Below are positions 43,475 to 51,057 of a stretch of DNA of 64,000 nt, in pieces. The DNA comes from Verrucomicrobiota bacterium (GTDB lineage Bacteria; Verrucomicrobiota; Verrucomicrobiia; Opitutales; Opitutaceae): contig JAEZDN010000011.1 of assembly GCA_023433275.1 (NCBI GenBank), forward strand, positions 1-64,000, written 5' to 3'. Numbering within the stretch: the first letter of the stretch is position 1; the number at the start of each line of letters is the position of its first letter. The notes under the pieces were generated by a model. The model saw nothing but the letters and a program-made list of their open reading frames with translations. It had not been told where the DNA came from and searched no databases. A program made the position numbers and the translations under genes.

Positions 43475-44407
43475 ATGCCCACAATCGACCCCTTCACCGG
43501 ACACCCTACCCACCTCCAAGGCGCCCGCCTCCCCGGCGAGGAAGGATGGGCCGCTGTTCTGGACGGTCACGGGCAACGACTTCGCGCGCTCGATCAGCTG
43601 GGCGAAAAAGCAGCCGAATGCGGTATCCGAAACGATCCGGACCGCGCTCTCGTCCTCGCCCAAGCCGACGAAGTAGGCTTGTTGGAATTCGCCGAGGACC
43701 GCTGGCGCGGGCTGGGCGAGGCAATCCGGGATTTCCGGGCCACGCTGCCATTGGTGAGCCTCGAGGATTTCGGATTCGATTCGGAGGCGGACGATCCGTT
43801 CGAGGCGAACACGACGCGGTTGCGGCGCATCGGGGGCGGCGTGGAGGCGCTGGCGTTCGCGGACACGCAGGACTCGGTGTATAAATTTTTCCTGTTCCGG
43901 GAAGGCGGGACCGTGGGCGCCACTTTCGCGTTTGGGCGCGGGGAAGGCGAGGTGCTGATGGCGACGGCGGTGCCCGGAAGCTACCGACGGCTATTCGAGA
44001 AACTGCGGTTGACCCACCTTCTCGGGATGCCGACGGAAATCGCGGGCATCACGCGCGAGGGAATCATCGTGGCCAAGCAGACGTTCGGCCGGATGTTGCC
44101 GGAGCAAACCGACATGTCCGGGCTCGACCCGGCGCGCCTGATCCCGATTCCATCGCGTTTCCTGCGGTCGGATCGCGATCATCCCCGGTTGCATTTCCTG
44201 GATGACGAACCGTGGCTCGTGGGCGACACGCACGATCGGAACGTGGTGGTCGCGGAGGATGACACGTGGCGCGTGATCGACCTGGTGGCCGCGCCGTTGC
44301 CGCCGGAATGGCTCGGACAGATGGGGCTCTTCGCCGGGTGGATCGAGCGCGCGCGGCATGATCCGCGCGCGGAGGTGCTGGCGGCGGGGAATGATGACGA
44401 ATTGTGA
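43475..44407 (+). CDS. Uncharacterised protein with kinase-like C-terminal motifs
   Basis: A 310-residue soluble protein of unknown function. The C-terminal half has SVYKFFLFREGG, FGRMLPEQTD, the motif GDTHDRNVVV (D-x-H-x-x-N, as in PI3-kinase, HipA and polyvalent-protein kinase catalytic loops) and then RVIDLVAAPLP, where the Asp could be the metal-binding residue equivalent to DFG. The N-terminal 100 residues are unassigned. I infer an atypical kinase fold. The genuine activity is uncertain, because a clear glycine-rich loop was not seen. It is divergent from rpmH and isolated. Confidence 0.6.
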   Translation: MPTIDPFTGHPTHLQGARLPGEEGWAAVLDGHGQRLRALDQLGEKAAECGIRNDPDRALVLAQADEVGLLEFAEDRWRGLGEAIRDFRATLPLVSLEDFGFDSEADDPFEANTTRLRRIGGGVEALAFADTQDSVYKFFLFREGGTVGATFAFGRGEGEVLMATAVPGSYRRLFEKLRLTHLLGMPTEIAGITREGIIVAKQTFGRMLPEQTDMSGLDPARLIPIPSRFLRSDRDHPRLHFLDDEPWLVGDTHDRNVVVAEDDTWRVIDLVAAPLPPEWLGQMGLFAGWIERARHDPRAEVLAAGNDDEL

Positions 44408-44448
44408 GGGCGGCGACCTGCCCGATAAAAATGGAGATTGGTCACGGC

Positions 44449-44523
44449 ATCCTGAACCCAGCGAAGGATCCCAGCGGGCGGGTGTGACGAGCGGATTCGT
44501 GGATCCTTCGCTTCGCTCAGGAC
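44449..44523. repeat. Palindromic repeat family R4, diverged copy
   Basis: ATCCTGAACCCAGCGAAGGATC at 44449 and GTGGATCCTTCGCTTCGCTCA with GGAC at 44498-44523 are related inverted arms of the 42604-42680 element. They lie between convergent genes. The rest of 44408-44662 holds no gene. Confidence 0.7.
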
Positions 44524-44662
44524 GACGGTGGCGGTCGTATTTTCCGTTCGCCGAAGTTCATCTCCGCTCACCATGCAACCGCCCGGCGGTTGCTCCCGGT
44601 CCCAGGCTGAGGACAGAGGAAATTCGTTTTCAAGGACGAGGCCGTCGTGGCGCGGGAAGCCC

Positions 44663-44690
44663 AAAAAAAGGGCGCACCCCTGGTGCGCCC
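44663..44690 (-). terminator. Intrinsic terminator after peroxiredoxin gene
   Basis: On minus GGGCGCACC agg GGTGCGCCC is a 9-bp stem followed by seven T, located 25 bases after the stop codon. Confidence 0.95.
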
Positions 44691-44714
44691 CTGGAACTGA
44701 ATTCAATGGAAGGC

Positions 44715-45227
44715 TCAGCTCTTCTTGTCGGCTTCGAGGAAGGCGAGGACATTGGCGGCTTGTTGGTCGGTGACGCCGGTGTCCTTATAGACGATCTTGC
44801 CGTTCTTGATAACGTAGCACTCCCGGGAGGCCATGAGCACGCCGCTCTGGCCGAAGGCCTTCACGACTTTCTTGTCGGTATCGGCCAGCAGGGGAAAGGG
44901 GAAGTTGTTCGTCTCCTTGAATTTTTTCTGGGCCTCGACGTTGTCGGTGCTGACGCCGATGACGGCGGCGCCATGTTTCTTGAGGTCGACGCTGGCGTCG
45001 CGGAGCGAGCAGCCCTGCTTGGTGCAGCCGCCGGTGAGGGCCTTGGGGTAGAACCAGACGACGGTGTAGGCATTCTTGGCGTATACTTCACCGAGGTTGA
45101 GGGTCTCGCCGGCATCAGTGACGGCGGAAACGACGGGGGCGTTGTCGCCGACCTTGAGCGACTCGCCGAAAAGGGCGGTGAAGGAGAACATGGCGAGGAG
45201 GGGGAGCAGGAGGCGGAGGGGTTGCAT
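44715..45227 (-). CDS. Exported peroxiredoxin (Bcp/AhpC-TSA family)
   Basis: A 170-residue thiol peroxidase with an N-terminal signal (LRLLLPLLAMFSFTALFG). The redox motif is FYPKALTGGCTKQGCSLRD with candidate peroxidatic Cys68 and resolving Cys73, the PrxQ/Bcp arrangement, then VIGVSTDNVEAQKKF and FPLLADTDKKV. It reduces hydrogen peroxide or organic peroxides, probably in the periplasm with a thioredoxin-like partner. Most Bcp proteins are cytoplasmic, so export is a notable difference. It has its own terminator. Confidence 0.88.
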   Translation of the reverse strand: MQPLRLLLPLLAMFSFTALFGESLKVGDNAPVVSAVTDAGETLNLGEVYAKNAYTVVWFYPKALTGGCTKQGCSLRDASVDLKKHGAAVIGVSTDNVEAQKKFKETNNFPFPLLADTDKKVVKAFGQSGVLMASRECYVIKNGKIVYKDTGVTDQQAANVLAFLEADKKS

Positions 45228-45431
45228 GACGGGCTGACGCTACCCAACTGACGGGGTTAGGCAAGCGATGGAAAACCGCGCGACAAACGGCGGTCCCGGC
45301 TGTTCCGTCAAAGCACCCTAAATTTCCCGGAATCCCCACGCCGCGGAACAGGCGGGAGGCGCCTGCTGTTCTTCAGGGTGTCAGTCCGCGCCGCAAGGCC
45401 GGACCGGCACCAACACCAAACCAAGACCATC

Positions 45432-46082
45432 ATGAAAAAGAACCACCTCCTCCAGACCCTTCTCGCCGGCGCCGTGCTGGCGATCGGCCTCGCCGGTCCG
45501 GCGCGCGGCGATGACACCGTCGTGGGCACCTCACCCGCGACCGCTGGCACCAGCCTGAGCCTGCTGGGCCAGAAATTCGGCACGCTGAGCTACAGCTACA
45601 TCAACCTCGATAACACGTCGGTTCATGCGGATAACTACACCTTCGAGGTGAACAACCCGCTGTCGTTCGGCCTGGATGGCGTGTTCGCGTATGATTACAC
45701 GCGTTCCGGCTCGGTGGCCGGCTCGCGGGTGAGGCAGCATGCGCTCACGGCGGCGTTGCGCGCGTTCAGCACGTCGTACAATTGGGGCAAGCCCTACGTG
45801 GAAGCGGGGGTGGGCCATGCGTGGAGCCGATTTGGCGGCGCGCGGGACAACTCGTTTCTTTGGGAAGCCGGCGTCGGCGCGGAGTTCCAGGTGAGCGACC
45901 GGGCCGTGGTGACGCCGTATGTCCAGTACGTTGACGCGCCGGATTTGCCGGGCGACGGGGTGTTCAATTTCGGCGTGAAAGGCAGCTACTGGGTGGATGC
46001 CCGGTGGGCGGTCACGGCCGGCTTCGAAATGGATGACGAGCAGAACTCGGCCGTGACGGTCGGGACGAACTTCCGTTTCTAG
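45432..46082 (+). CDS. Outer-membrane beta-barrel protein (OmpA-like barrel)
   Basis: A 216-residue protein with signal peptide (LLQTLLAGAVLAIGLAGPARG) and alternating beta strands of a small 8-stranded barrel, e.g. GTLSYSYINLDN, KPYVEAGVGHAWSRFG, LWEAGVGAEFQVSD and the terminal NFRF with C-terminal Phe recognised by the Bam machinery. The function is unknown; small barrels often serve adhesion or stability. The 204-base upstream space has no recognisable regulatory motif. A GC hairpin follows at 46116. Confidence 0.8.
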   Translation: MKKNHLLQTLLAGAVLAIGLAGPARGDDTVVGTSPATAGTSLSLLGQKFGTLSYSYINLDNTSVHADNYTFEVNNPLSFGLDGVFAYDYTRSGSVAGSRVRQHALTAALRAFSTSYNWGKPYVEAGVGHAWSRFGGARDNSFLWEAGVGAEFQVSDRAVVTPYVQYVDAPDLPGDGVFNFGVKGSYWVDARWAVTAGFEMDDEQNSAVTVGTNFRF

Positions 46083-46115
46083 AATTCCGCCGCAAGGCGG
46101 ATGTGTGTGTGCAAC

Positions 46116-46145
46116 GAGCCGCGGCGCAGGGGTGCGCCGCGGCTC
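46116..46145. terminator. Hairpin between barrel protein and pqiA genes
   Basis: GAGCCGCGGCGCA gggg TGCGCCGCGGCTC forms a 13-bp perfect stem. No T run follows on either strand, so its role as an intrinsic terminator is uncertain. It lies between convergent genes. Confidence 0.55.
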
Positions 46146-46258
46146 TTACGCGTTACGGAGGATGGTAGTGATCCCGCGAAGGCGTCACTTTACCGCAGGC
46201 CGCCTGCCTTGGCGGGTGCCGAGGTGTTCGACGCGGATGCAGTGATGCCGCCCTGCAG

Positions 46259-46741
46259 TCAGCCGCGAGCCAGATGGCGGGCCACCCACGCGGAGGCGAA
46301 CTGCGTGGCGATGACGGAGAACGTGAACAGGTACAAACCGGCGCCGATGTGGATCTCGGCAACGGCCGCGGACTTCATTGCCACGATCAGGATCGCGACG
46401 ACGAAGACGTCGAGCATCGACCATTTGCCGAGGGATTCGACCCAGTGGTGCAGCCGCCGGACCTTCGCGAGGTCGTGCTCGCGTTCCATCCAAACGATGG
46501 TGAGGAGGCCGAGCTTGGCGCAGGGAAACACCAGCGTGAACAGCGTGAGGACGGCGAAGAGGAAATACTCGCCTTCCTGGAAGAGCGTGACGATCCCGCC
46601 CACCACGGACACGCCGCTTTCGAAGAGCCAGAACTTGGTGACGTGGAAGAACGGGAAGAACACGCCGGTGCCAAAGAGCAGGACCGCGATGACGAGCAGC
46701 GTGGGAATCGCGCGGGAGGTGGCGGGCGTGGGCTGGGGCAT
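46259..46741 (-). CDS. PqiA-family membrane protein (single domain)
   Basis: A 160-residue inner-membrane protein with four predicted helices (IPTLLVIAVLLFGTGVFFP, EGEYFLFAVLTLFTLVFPC, WSMLDVFVVAILIVAMKSA and GLYLFTFSVIATQFASAW). The motif GKWSMLDVFVVAIL is typical of PqiA, which pairs with MCE proteins in lipid transport between membranes. Only one of the usual two PqiA domains is present, and no MCE-domain gene is adjacent. Confidence 0.8.
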   Translation of the reverse strand: MPQPTPATSRAIPTLLVIAVLLFGTGVFFPFFHVTKFWLFESGVSVVGGIVTLFQEGEYFLFAVLTLFTLVFPCAKLGLLTIVWMEREHDLAKVRRLHHWVESLGKWSMLDVFVVAILIVAMKSAAVAEIHIGAGLYLFTFSVIATQFASAWVARHLARG

Positions 46742-46915
46742 GATGGCTGCTTCGTAGGGGAAGGGGAGGAGGGCAGCGAGGGGGAAAGGGCTGCAATCGT
46801 CGTCCCGGGCGAAGCTGCTGTTGATCCGAACGGGAATCAGGACTGGTGCGCTCAGTTGTTTTCGGAAAGCGCGCTTCGTGCGTTCAACAGCCGCACATGG
46901 GGCCTCCCACCGGCA

Positions 46916-47329
46916 TCAGATGTAATACATCTCCGTGGGGTTCTTGGCGGCGAGTTGGTCGAGCGTGTAGCTTTTCACCTTGTCGATCAGCGCGGACCGA
47001 ACCTCGCCCCACACCTGCTTGAGGCGGCGGCCGCTCTGGCCCTGGAAGTTGCCGCTGAGCCCGAGGCAGTCGCCCTCGGTGGCCATCATGATGTCGTAGA
47101 GGGAAATCTCGTCGGGCGGGCGGGAGAGTTTGTAGCCGCCGAGATTGCCGCGGCGGCTGGTGATGAGCCCGTGCATGCGGAGCTTGCCCAGGATCTGCGC
47201 GAGGAAGTTGGCCGGGACCGCCTCGGTGCGCGCGAGGTGCTCGATCTGCGCGAGCTCGCCGGAGCCGTCGAGGCGGGCGAGTTCGGCCATCACACGGCAG
47301 GCGTAGTCGACTTTGACGGAGATCTTCAT
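46916..47329 (-). CDS. Rrf2-family regulator (CymR-like)
   Basis: A 137-residue winged-helix regulator starting MKISVKVDYACRVMAELA, with FLAQILGKLRMHGLITSRRG and GGYKLSRPPDEISLYDIM. The three Fe-S-ligand cysteines of IscR are not present (only CLGL in this stretch), so it resembles cysteine-metabolism regulators of the CymR type. It lies last after cysI-cysH-cysD-cysN on the same strand, suggesting that it controls sulfur assimilation. A longer frame with start 47371 reads through repeats and is rejected. Confidence 0.85.
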   Translation of the reverse strand: MKISVKVDYACRVMAELARLDGSGELAQIEHLARTEAVPANFLAQILGKLRMHGLITSRRGNLGGYKLSRPPDEISLYDIMMATEGDCLGLSGNFQGQSGRRLKQVWGEVRSALIDKVKSYTLDQLAAKNPTEMYYI

Positions 47330-47357
47330 GGGGAAAGACAGTCCAAGGCGGGGGAAA

Positions 47358-47455
47358 CCACAGATGCACACAGATGGGCCCAGATGGGTGAGAACCGCGC
47401 CAAACCACGGCAGTGCGGATGCGATCGGTGTCTAGCTGTGTTCATCTGTGGTTGG
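47358..47455. repeat. CACAGATG-type inverted repeats between cysN and rrf2
   Basis: CCACAGATGCACACAGATG (with another CCCAGATGGG) at 47358-47390 faces CTGTGTTCATCTGTGGTTGG at 47435-47455. The arms are imperfect inverted copies of an ACCACAGATGAACACAG-type unit. Confidence 0.65.
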
Positions 47456-47467
47456 AGATTCCGTTCT

Positions 47468-48817
47468 TCAGATCGCGTAGTCAGTGATCTCGGGCTTCAC
47501 GCGTTCGGTGGGTGGGAACAGCATACCGGCGGCGACGGTGGCGTTGGTGCCCTGCTCGATGAGGATGAAGGAACCCGTGAGGCGGTTGGTGGCGTAGCCG
47601 TCGTAGAAGAGCGGTTTCGCGGTACGGATGCGGATCTCGCCGAGGTCGTTCACGACCAGCTCGGAGGGAGTGGGCTGCGATTCAAGCGTCGCCATGTCGA
47701 GGCGGTGCTCGATCTCGGTGACGATCGCCTGGACGGTGCTGGTGGTGTGCTTGAGGAAGTACTTCTTGCCACGCTGCAGGGGGCGCGGGTGCATCCAGCA
47801 CACCTTCGCCTGGAGCTCGGTGCTGCCGCCGGGGAGCGCGTCGACGCCGACCAGCATGCTGCCGCGGCTGACGTCGACGTCGTGCTCGAGCACCACGGAG
47901 ACGGATTGCGGGCAGAAGGCTTCGGCGACCGGGCCGTCGAACGTGTGGATTTCCTTCACCGTGGAAACCACGCCGCCGGGAAGCGTCATGACCTTCTGGC
48001 CGACCTTCACGATGCCGCCGGCGATCTGGCCGCTGAAGCCGCGGAAATCGTGCAGGCGCGGGTCGGTGGGATTGTTGGGACGGTTGACCCACTGCACGGG
48101 GAGGCGGAAGCCGTTGAGGTTCCAGTCGCTCGCGATGTGCACGGTCTCGAGATGGCCGAGAAGCGTCGGGCCGGCGTACCAGGGCGTGTGCGGCGAGGGC
48201 GTGACGACGTTGTCGCCGTTGAGCGCGCTCATCGGGATGAACTTCACGTCCTTGATGTCGAGACGCGGGAGGAATTCCTCGAACTGTTCGCGGATCTCGT
48301 TGAAGCGCGCCTCGCTCCAGTCGACGAGGTCCATCTTGTTGATGGCGACGACGAGATGGGGGATGCGCAGCAGCGAGGCGATGGCGGTGTGGCGGCGGCT
48401 TTGCTCGATGACGCCGAGGCGGGCGTCGACGAGCACGATCGACAGGTTGGCCGTCGAGGAGCCCGTGACCATGTTGCGCGTGTACTGCACGTGGCCGGGA
48501 GTGTCGGCGATGATGAACTTGCGGCGCGGCGTGGCGAAGTAGCGATAGGCGACGTCGATCGTGATGCCCTGCTCGCGCTCGGCGCGGAGGCCGTCGGTGA
48601 GGTTGGCCAGGTTGATGGAGCCGCCGCCGGTGATGTCGGCGGAGCGCTCGAGGGCCTCGATCTGGTCCTCCATGAGCGACTTCGAGTCGTAAAGGAGGCG
48701 GCCGATGAGCGTGGACTTGCCGTCATCGACGCTGCCGCAGGTGTTGAGGCGGAGGATGTCGACGACCGGCACGGGAGCGCGCGGAGTGTTGAGGGAGGAG
48801 TTGGCGACCACGGACAT
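47468..48817 (-). CDS. cysN: Sulfate adenylyltransferase subunit 1 (GTPase)
   Basis: A 449-residue EF-Tu-like GTPase that drives ATP sulfurylase activity of CysD. P-loop CGSVDDGKSTLIGRLL, switch II IADTPGHVQYTRNM and NKMD (AINKMDLVDW) are intact, followed by beta-barrel domains 2 and 3. No C-terminal APS-kinase domain (CysC) is fused. It is separated from cysD by a REP doublet but in the same orientation. Its partner acts in the cytoplasm converting sulfate and ATP to APS. Confidence 0.96.
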   Translation of the reverse strand: MSVVANSSLNTPRAPVPVVDILRLNTCGSVDDGKSTLIGRLLYDSKSLMEDQIEALERSADITGGGSINLANLTDGLRAEREQGITIDVAYRYFATPRRKFIIADTPGHVQYTRNMVTGSSTANLSIVLVDARLGVIEQSRRHTAIASLLRIPHLVVAINKMDLVDWSEARFNEIREQFEEFLPRLDIKDVKFIPMSALNGDNVVTPSPHTPWYAGPTLLGHLETVHIASDWNLNGFRLPVQWVNRPNNPTDPRLHDFRGFSGQIAGGIVKVGQKVMTLPGGVVSTVKEIHTFDGPVAEAFCPQSVSVVLEHDVDVSRGSMLVGVDALPGGSTELQAKVCWMHPRPLQRGKKYFLKHTTSTVQAIVTEIEHRLDMATLESQPTPSELVVNDLGEIRIRTAKPLFYDGYATNRLTGSFILIEQGTNATVAAGMLFPPTERVKPEITDYAI

Positions 48818-48844
48818 GAGAAAGGTTTGGGCGTCGGTTTTGCA

Positions 48845-48901
48845 GTAGGAGCCTGTTTGCAGGCGATGGGTTGGAGGGATCGCCTGTAAACAGGCTCCTA
48901 C
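48845..48901. repeat. REP doublet, family R2, between cysD and cysN
   Basis: GTAGGAGCCTGTTTGCAGGC GAT and its inverse ending GCTCCTAC form a 57-base symmetrical element with two GTAG-headed hairpins. Translation of cysN starts 28 bases after it on the minus strand. Confidence 0.85.
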
Positions 48902-48911
48902 AAAGTGAAGA

Positions 48912-49850
48912 TTAGAAGTAGCCCGCCTTCTTGCGGTCTTCCATGGCGGCCTCGGAGGCCTTGTCGTCGGCGCGGGAGCCGCGCTCGGTGACCCGGGCGG
49001 CGGAGACCTCGGCGATGATGTCGTCGATGGAATCGGCCGGGCTCTCGAGCATGCCGGTGCTGATCATGTCGGCGATGGTGCGGACGCGGCAGACGAGGGT
49101 CTTGACCGGCTCGGTGGGTTTCGGGCGGGCGCCGGCGTAGGGATCCGGTTTCGCCGGATCGGTATGCGGCGGCGGCACGGGCAGCCATTGGCCGCCGCGG
49201 CGGAAGCACTCGCGGGTATGGCTGAAGTAGATCGACGGGACCTCGAGCTTCTCGCGCCTGATGTATTCCCACACGTCCATCTCGGTCCAGTTGCTGAGCG
49301 GGAACACGCGCATGTTCTCCCCGGCGTTGAGGCGGCCGTTGTAGAGATTCCAGATCTCGGGGCGCTGGTTCTTGGGGTCCCACTGGCCGAAGCTGTCGCG
49401 GAAGCTGAAGAACCGTTCCTTGGCGCGGGCCTTTTCCTCGTCGCGGCGGGCGCCGCCGATGGCGCAGTCGAAGCGGAATTCCTCGATGGCGCCGAGGAGG
49501 ACGGGGATCTGGAGCTTGTTGCGGCTGACCTCGCCGGGCGCCTGCGTGGCGGAGCCGTTGGCGATCGCCTGGTCGACGGTGCGGACGATGAGCTTGGCGC
49601 CGAGCTGCTTGGCGCGGCGGTCACGGAAGTCGATGAGCTCGGGAAATTCGTGGCCGGTCTCCACGTTGAGGAACGGCATCGGGATGTCCGACGGGCGGAA
49701 GGCCTTTTCGGCGAGGCGCAGGAGGCAGATGGAGTCCTTGCCGCCGGAGAAGAGCAGGACGGGGCGTTCGAATTCGCCGGCGACCTCGCGCATGATGTGG
49801 ATCGCCTCGGTCTCGAGGTGGGCGAGGTGGTCTAGGTGATAGGAAGACAT
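48912..49850 (-). CDS. cysD: Sulfate adenylyltransferase subunit 2
   Basis: A 312-residue PAPS-reductase-fold ATP sulfurylase subunit with the PP-loop LLFSGGKDSICLLRL, FLNVETGHEFPEL, DCAIGGARRDEEKARAKER and RVFPLSNWTEMDVWEYI. It forms the heterodimer with CysN, producing adenosine phosphosulfate. The start MSSYHLDHL at 49850 is preferred; upstream in-frame residues are translated 7-bp repeats. It lies between the four-helix-bundle gene and cysN. Confidence 0.96.
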   Translation of the reverse strand: MSSYHLDHLAHLETEAIHIMREVAGEFERPVLLFSGGKDSICLLRLAEKAFRPSDIPMPFLNVETGHEFPELIDFRDRRAKQLGAKLIVRTVDQAIANGSATQAPGEVSRNKLQIPVLLGAIEEFRFDCAIGGARRDEEKARAKERFFSFRDSFGQWDPKNQRPEIWNLYNGRLNAGENMRVFPLSNWTEMDVWEYIRREKLEVPSIYFSHTRECFRRGGQWLPVPPPHTDPAKPDPYAGARPKPTEPVKTLVCRVRTIADMISTGMLESPADSIDDIIAEVSAARVTERGSRADDKASEAAMEDRKKAGYF

Positions 49851-49855
49851 GGATA

Positions 49856-49890
49856 TCGGGTCTAGGGTCTGGGATCTGGGATCCGGGTAC
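49856..49890. repeat. Degenerate 7-bp tandem array just upstream of cysD
   Basis: TCGGGTC, TAGGGTC, TGGGATC, TGGGATC and CGGGTAC have an exact 7-bp period. The array ends 5 bases from the cysD start codon, occupying the place where a ribosome-binding site would be. It is parallel in position to the array before hisG. Confidence 0.7.
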
Positions 49891-49896
49891 GGGTTT

Positions 49897-50253
49897 TCAG
49901 CGATCACCCAGGGAACGGAGCAGGCCGCTGATGAGTTTTCCGGACTGAATGCAAAGCGCCGTCAGTTCTGCATGCGCGGTTGAGACAAATTTGTTATCGA
50001 TGACGACATAGCTCATCGAACGAACCTCGCCGCAGGAACGATGTGCAAGGTTGCAGGCCGGGCGTTTTTCGAGCGCGTGGAGGCTCTCCCACCCCTCGGC
50101 AATGTTGTTCATCACGGAAACTGCGGCGCGCTGAATTTGATCGCGGAGTCCAAAATCGCGGGCGAGTGGATCACGTCGAGCGAGGTCGTAGACGTAGTTG
50201 GTCAGCATGCGCGCCGATCTCCATGCTTCGGTATCTTCGAATGATGAACCCAT
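49897..50253 (-). CDS. Four-helix bundle protein (23S rRNA intervening-sequence family)
   Basis: A 118-residue all-helical protein with the family patterns EDTEAWRSARMLTNYVYDLA, LRDQIQRAAVSVMNNIAEGW and GEVRSMSYVVIDNKFVS. These proteins were first found in 23S rRNA intervening sequences but are widespread as free-standing genes; the role is not defined. It interrupts the cysH-cysD pair on the same strand, so it is probably co-transcribed. An inserted mobile-like gene is more likely than a sulfur-pathway component. Confidence 0.85.
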   Translation of the reverse strand: MGSSFEDTEAWRSARMLTNYVYDLARRDPLARDFGLRDQIQRAAVSVMNNIAEGWESLHALEKRPACNLAHRSCGEVRSMSYVVIDNKFVSTAHAELTALCIQSGKLISGLLRSLGDR

Positions 50254-50281
50254 TTCATTGTTTGGCCCGTGATGCTAAATC

Positions 50282-50962
50282 CTAAATTCCGGTCCCCAAG
50301 GCCGCATTCTGCGCGGCCTTGCCGCCCCAGGCGGCGTGGAGGCCGCATTCGCGTTTTTCGTCGGCCTTGGCCGGGTCGAAGTAATCCCATTCGTTGGGGA
50401 GCTGGTGCTCGGCGAGGTAGGCTTCCATCTGGGCGTCGGTCCAGTGGAAGACCGGACTTACCTTGAGCGCGCCGAAGTTCGCGTCGAGGGACACGATGTC
50501 GAGGCCGGCACGGTTCGGGTTCTGCACCTTGCGGAGGGCGGTGATCCAGACCTTGGGGGCGAGTTCCTTCATGCCGCGCTGGAAGGGCTCGAGCTTCATG
50601 ATGCCGCTGAATTGTTTCAGGCCGGCCTCGTCATCGAGCGAGGGGATCGGGCCATGGATGGCGTCGCGGTGCGCGGGCGTCATCTTCGGGAGAAACGGCT
50701 TGATGTTCAGCTTCAGCTGCGCGCGGAGCTGCTCGGCGTGTTTGTAGGTGGCCGGGCGGTTGTAGCCATGGTCGACCCAGAGCACGGGAATGTCGGCCTG
50801 CGCCTGCGTGGCGAGGTGGAGGACGACAGCCTCGTACGGGCGGAAGTTGGTGGAGACGATCGCGCGGCCGGCGTCCTGGGCGATGGCCCAGCGCACGACT
50901 TCAAGCGGGGACTTGGTGGCGAGTTCGGCGTTGAGTTGCGCGAGCTGTTCGGCGGTGAACAT
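50282..50962 (-). CDS. cysH: Phosphoadenosine phosphosulfate reductase
   Basis: A 226-residue thioredoxin-dependent reductase releasing sulfite from PAPS. It has the catalytic ECGLH motif near the C-terminus, FHWTDAQMEAYL and SLDANFGALK. The CC...CxxC cysteines typical of APS reductases with a 4Fe-4S cluster are absent, indicating the PAPS type. This requires an APS kinase, for which no gene is seen here. It lies between cysI and the four-helix-bundle gene. Confidence 0.92.
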   Translation of the reverse strand: MFTAEQLAQLNAELATKSPLEVVRWAIAQDAGRAIVSTNFRPYEAVVLHLATQAQADIPVLWVDHGYNRPATYKHAEQLRAQLKLNIKPFLPKMTPAHRDAIHGPIPSLDDEAGLKQFSGIMKLEPFQRGMKELAPKVWITALRKVQNPNRAGLDIVSLDANFGALKVSPVFHWTDAQMEAYLAEHQLPNEWDYFDPAKADEKRECGLHAAWGGKAAQNAALGTGI

Positions 50963-50987
50963 GAAAAGAGGGAAATGAGGATTGGCT

Positions 50988-51044
50988 GTGAGGGCCTGCT
51001 GGCAGGCGATGGCTTGAAGGAATCGCCGGCAAACAGGCTCCTAC
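50988..51044. repeat. REP doublet, family R2, between cysI and cysH
   Basis: GTGAGGGCCTGCTGGCAGGC GAT and its inverse ending AACAGGCTCCTAC make a 57-base element with the same arm spacing as 48845-48901. The left head is GTGAG instead of GTAGG. Confidence 0.8.
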
Positions 51045-51057
51045 AAAGGAGGGAGGC

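Noticed and set aside
46274..48889. 871-residue plus-strand frame
   Set aside because: It is antisense to pqiA, rrf2 and cysN; Glu/Gly/Ala-rich shadow composition and no recognisable domain.
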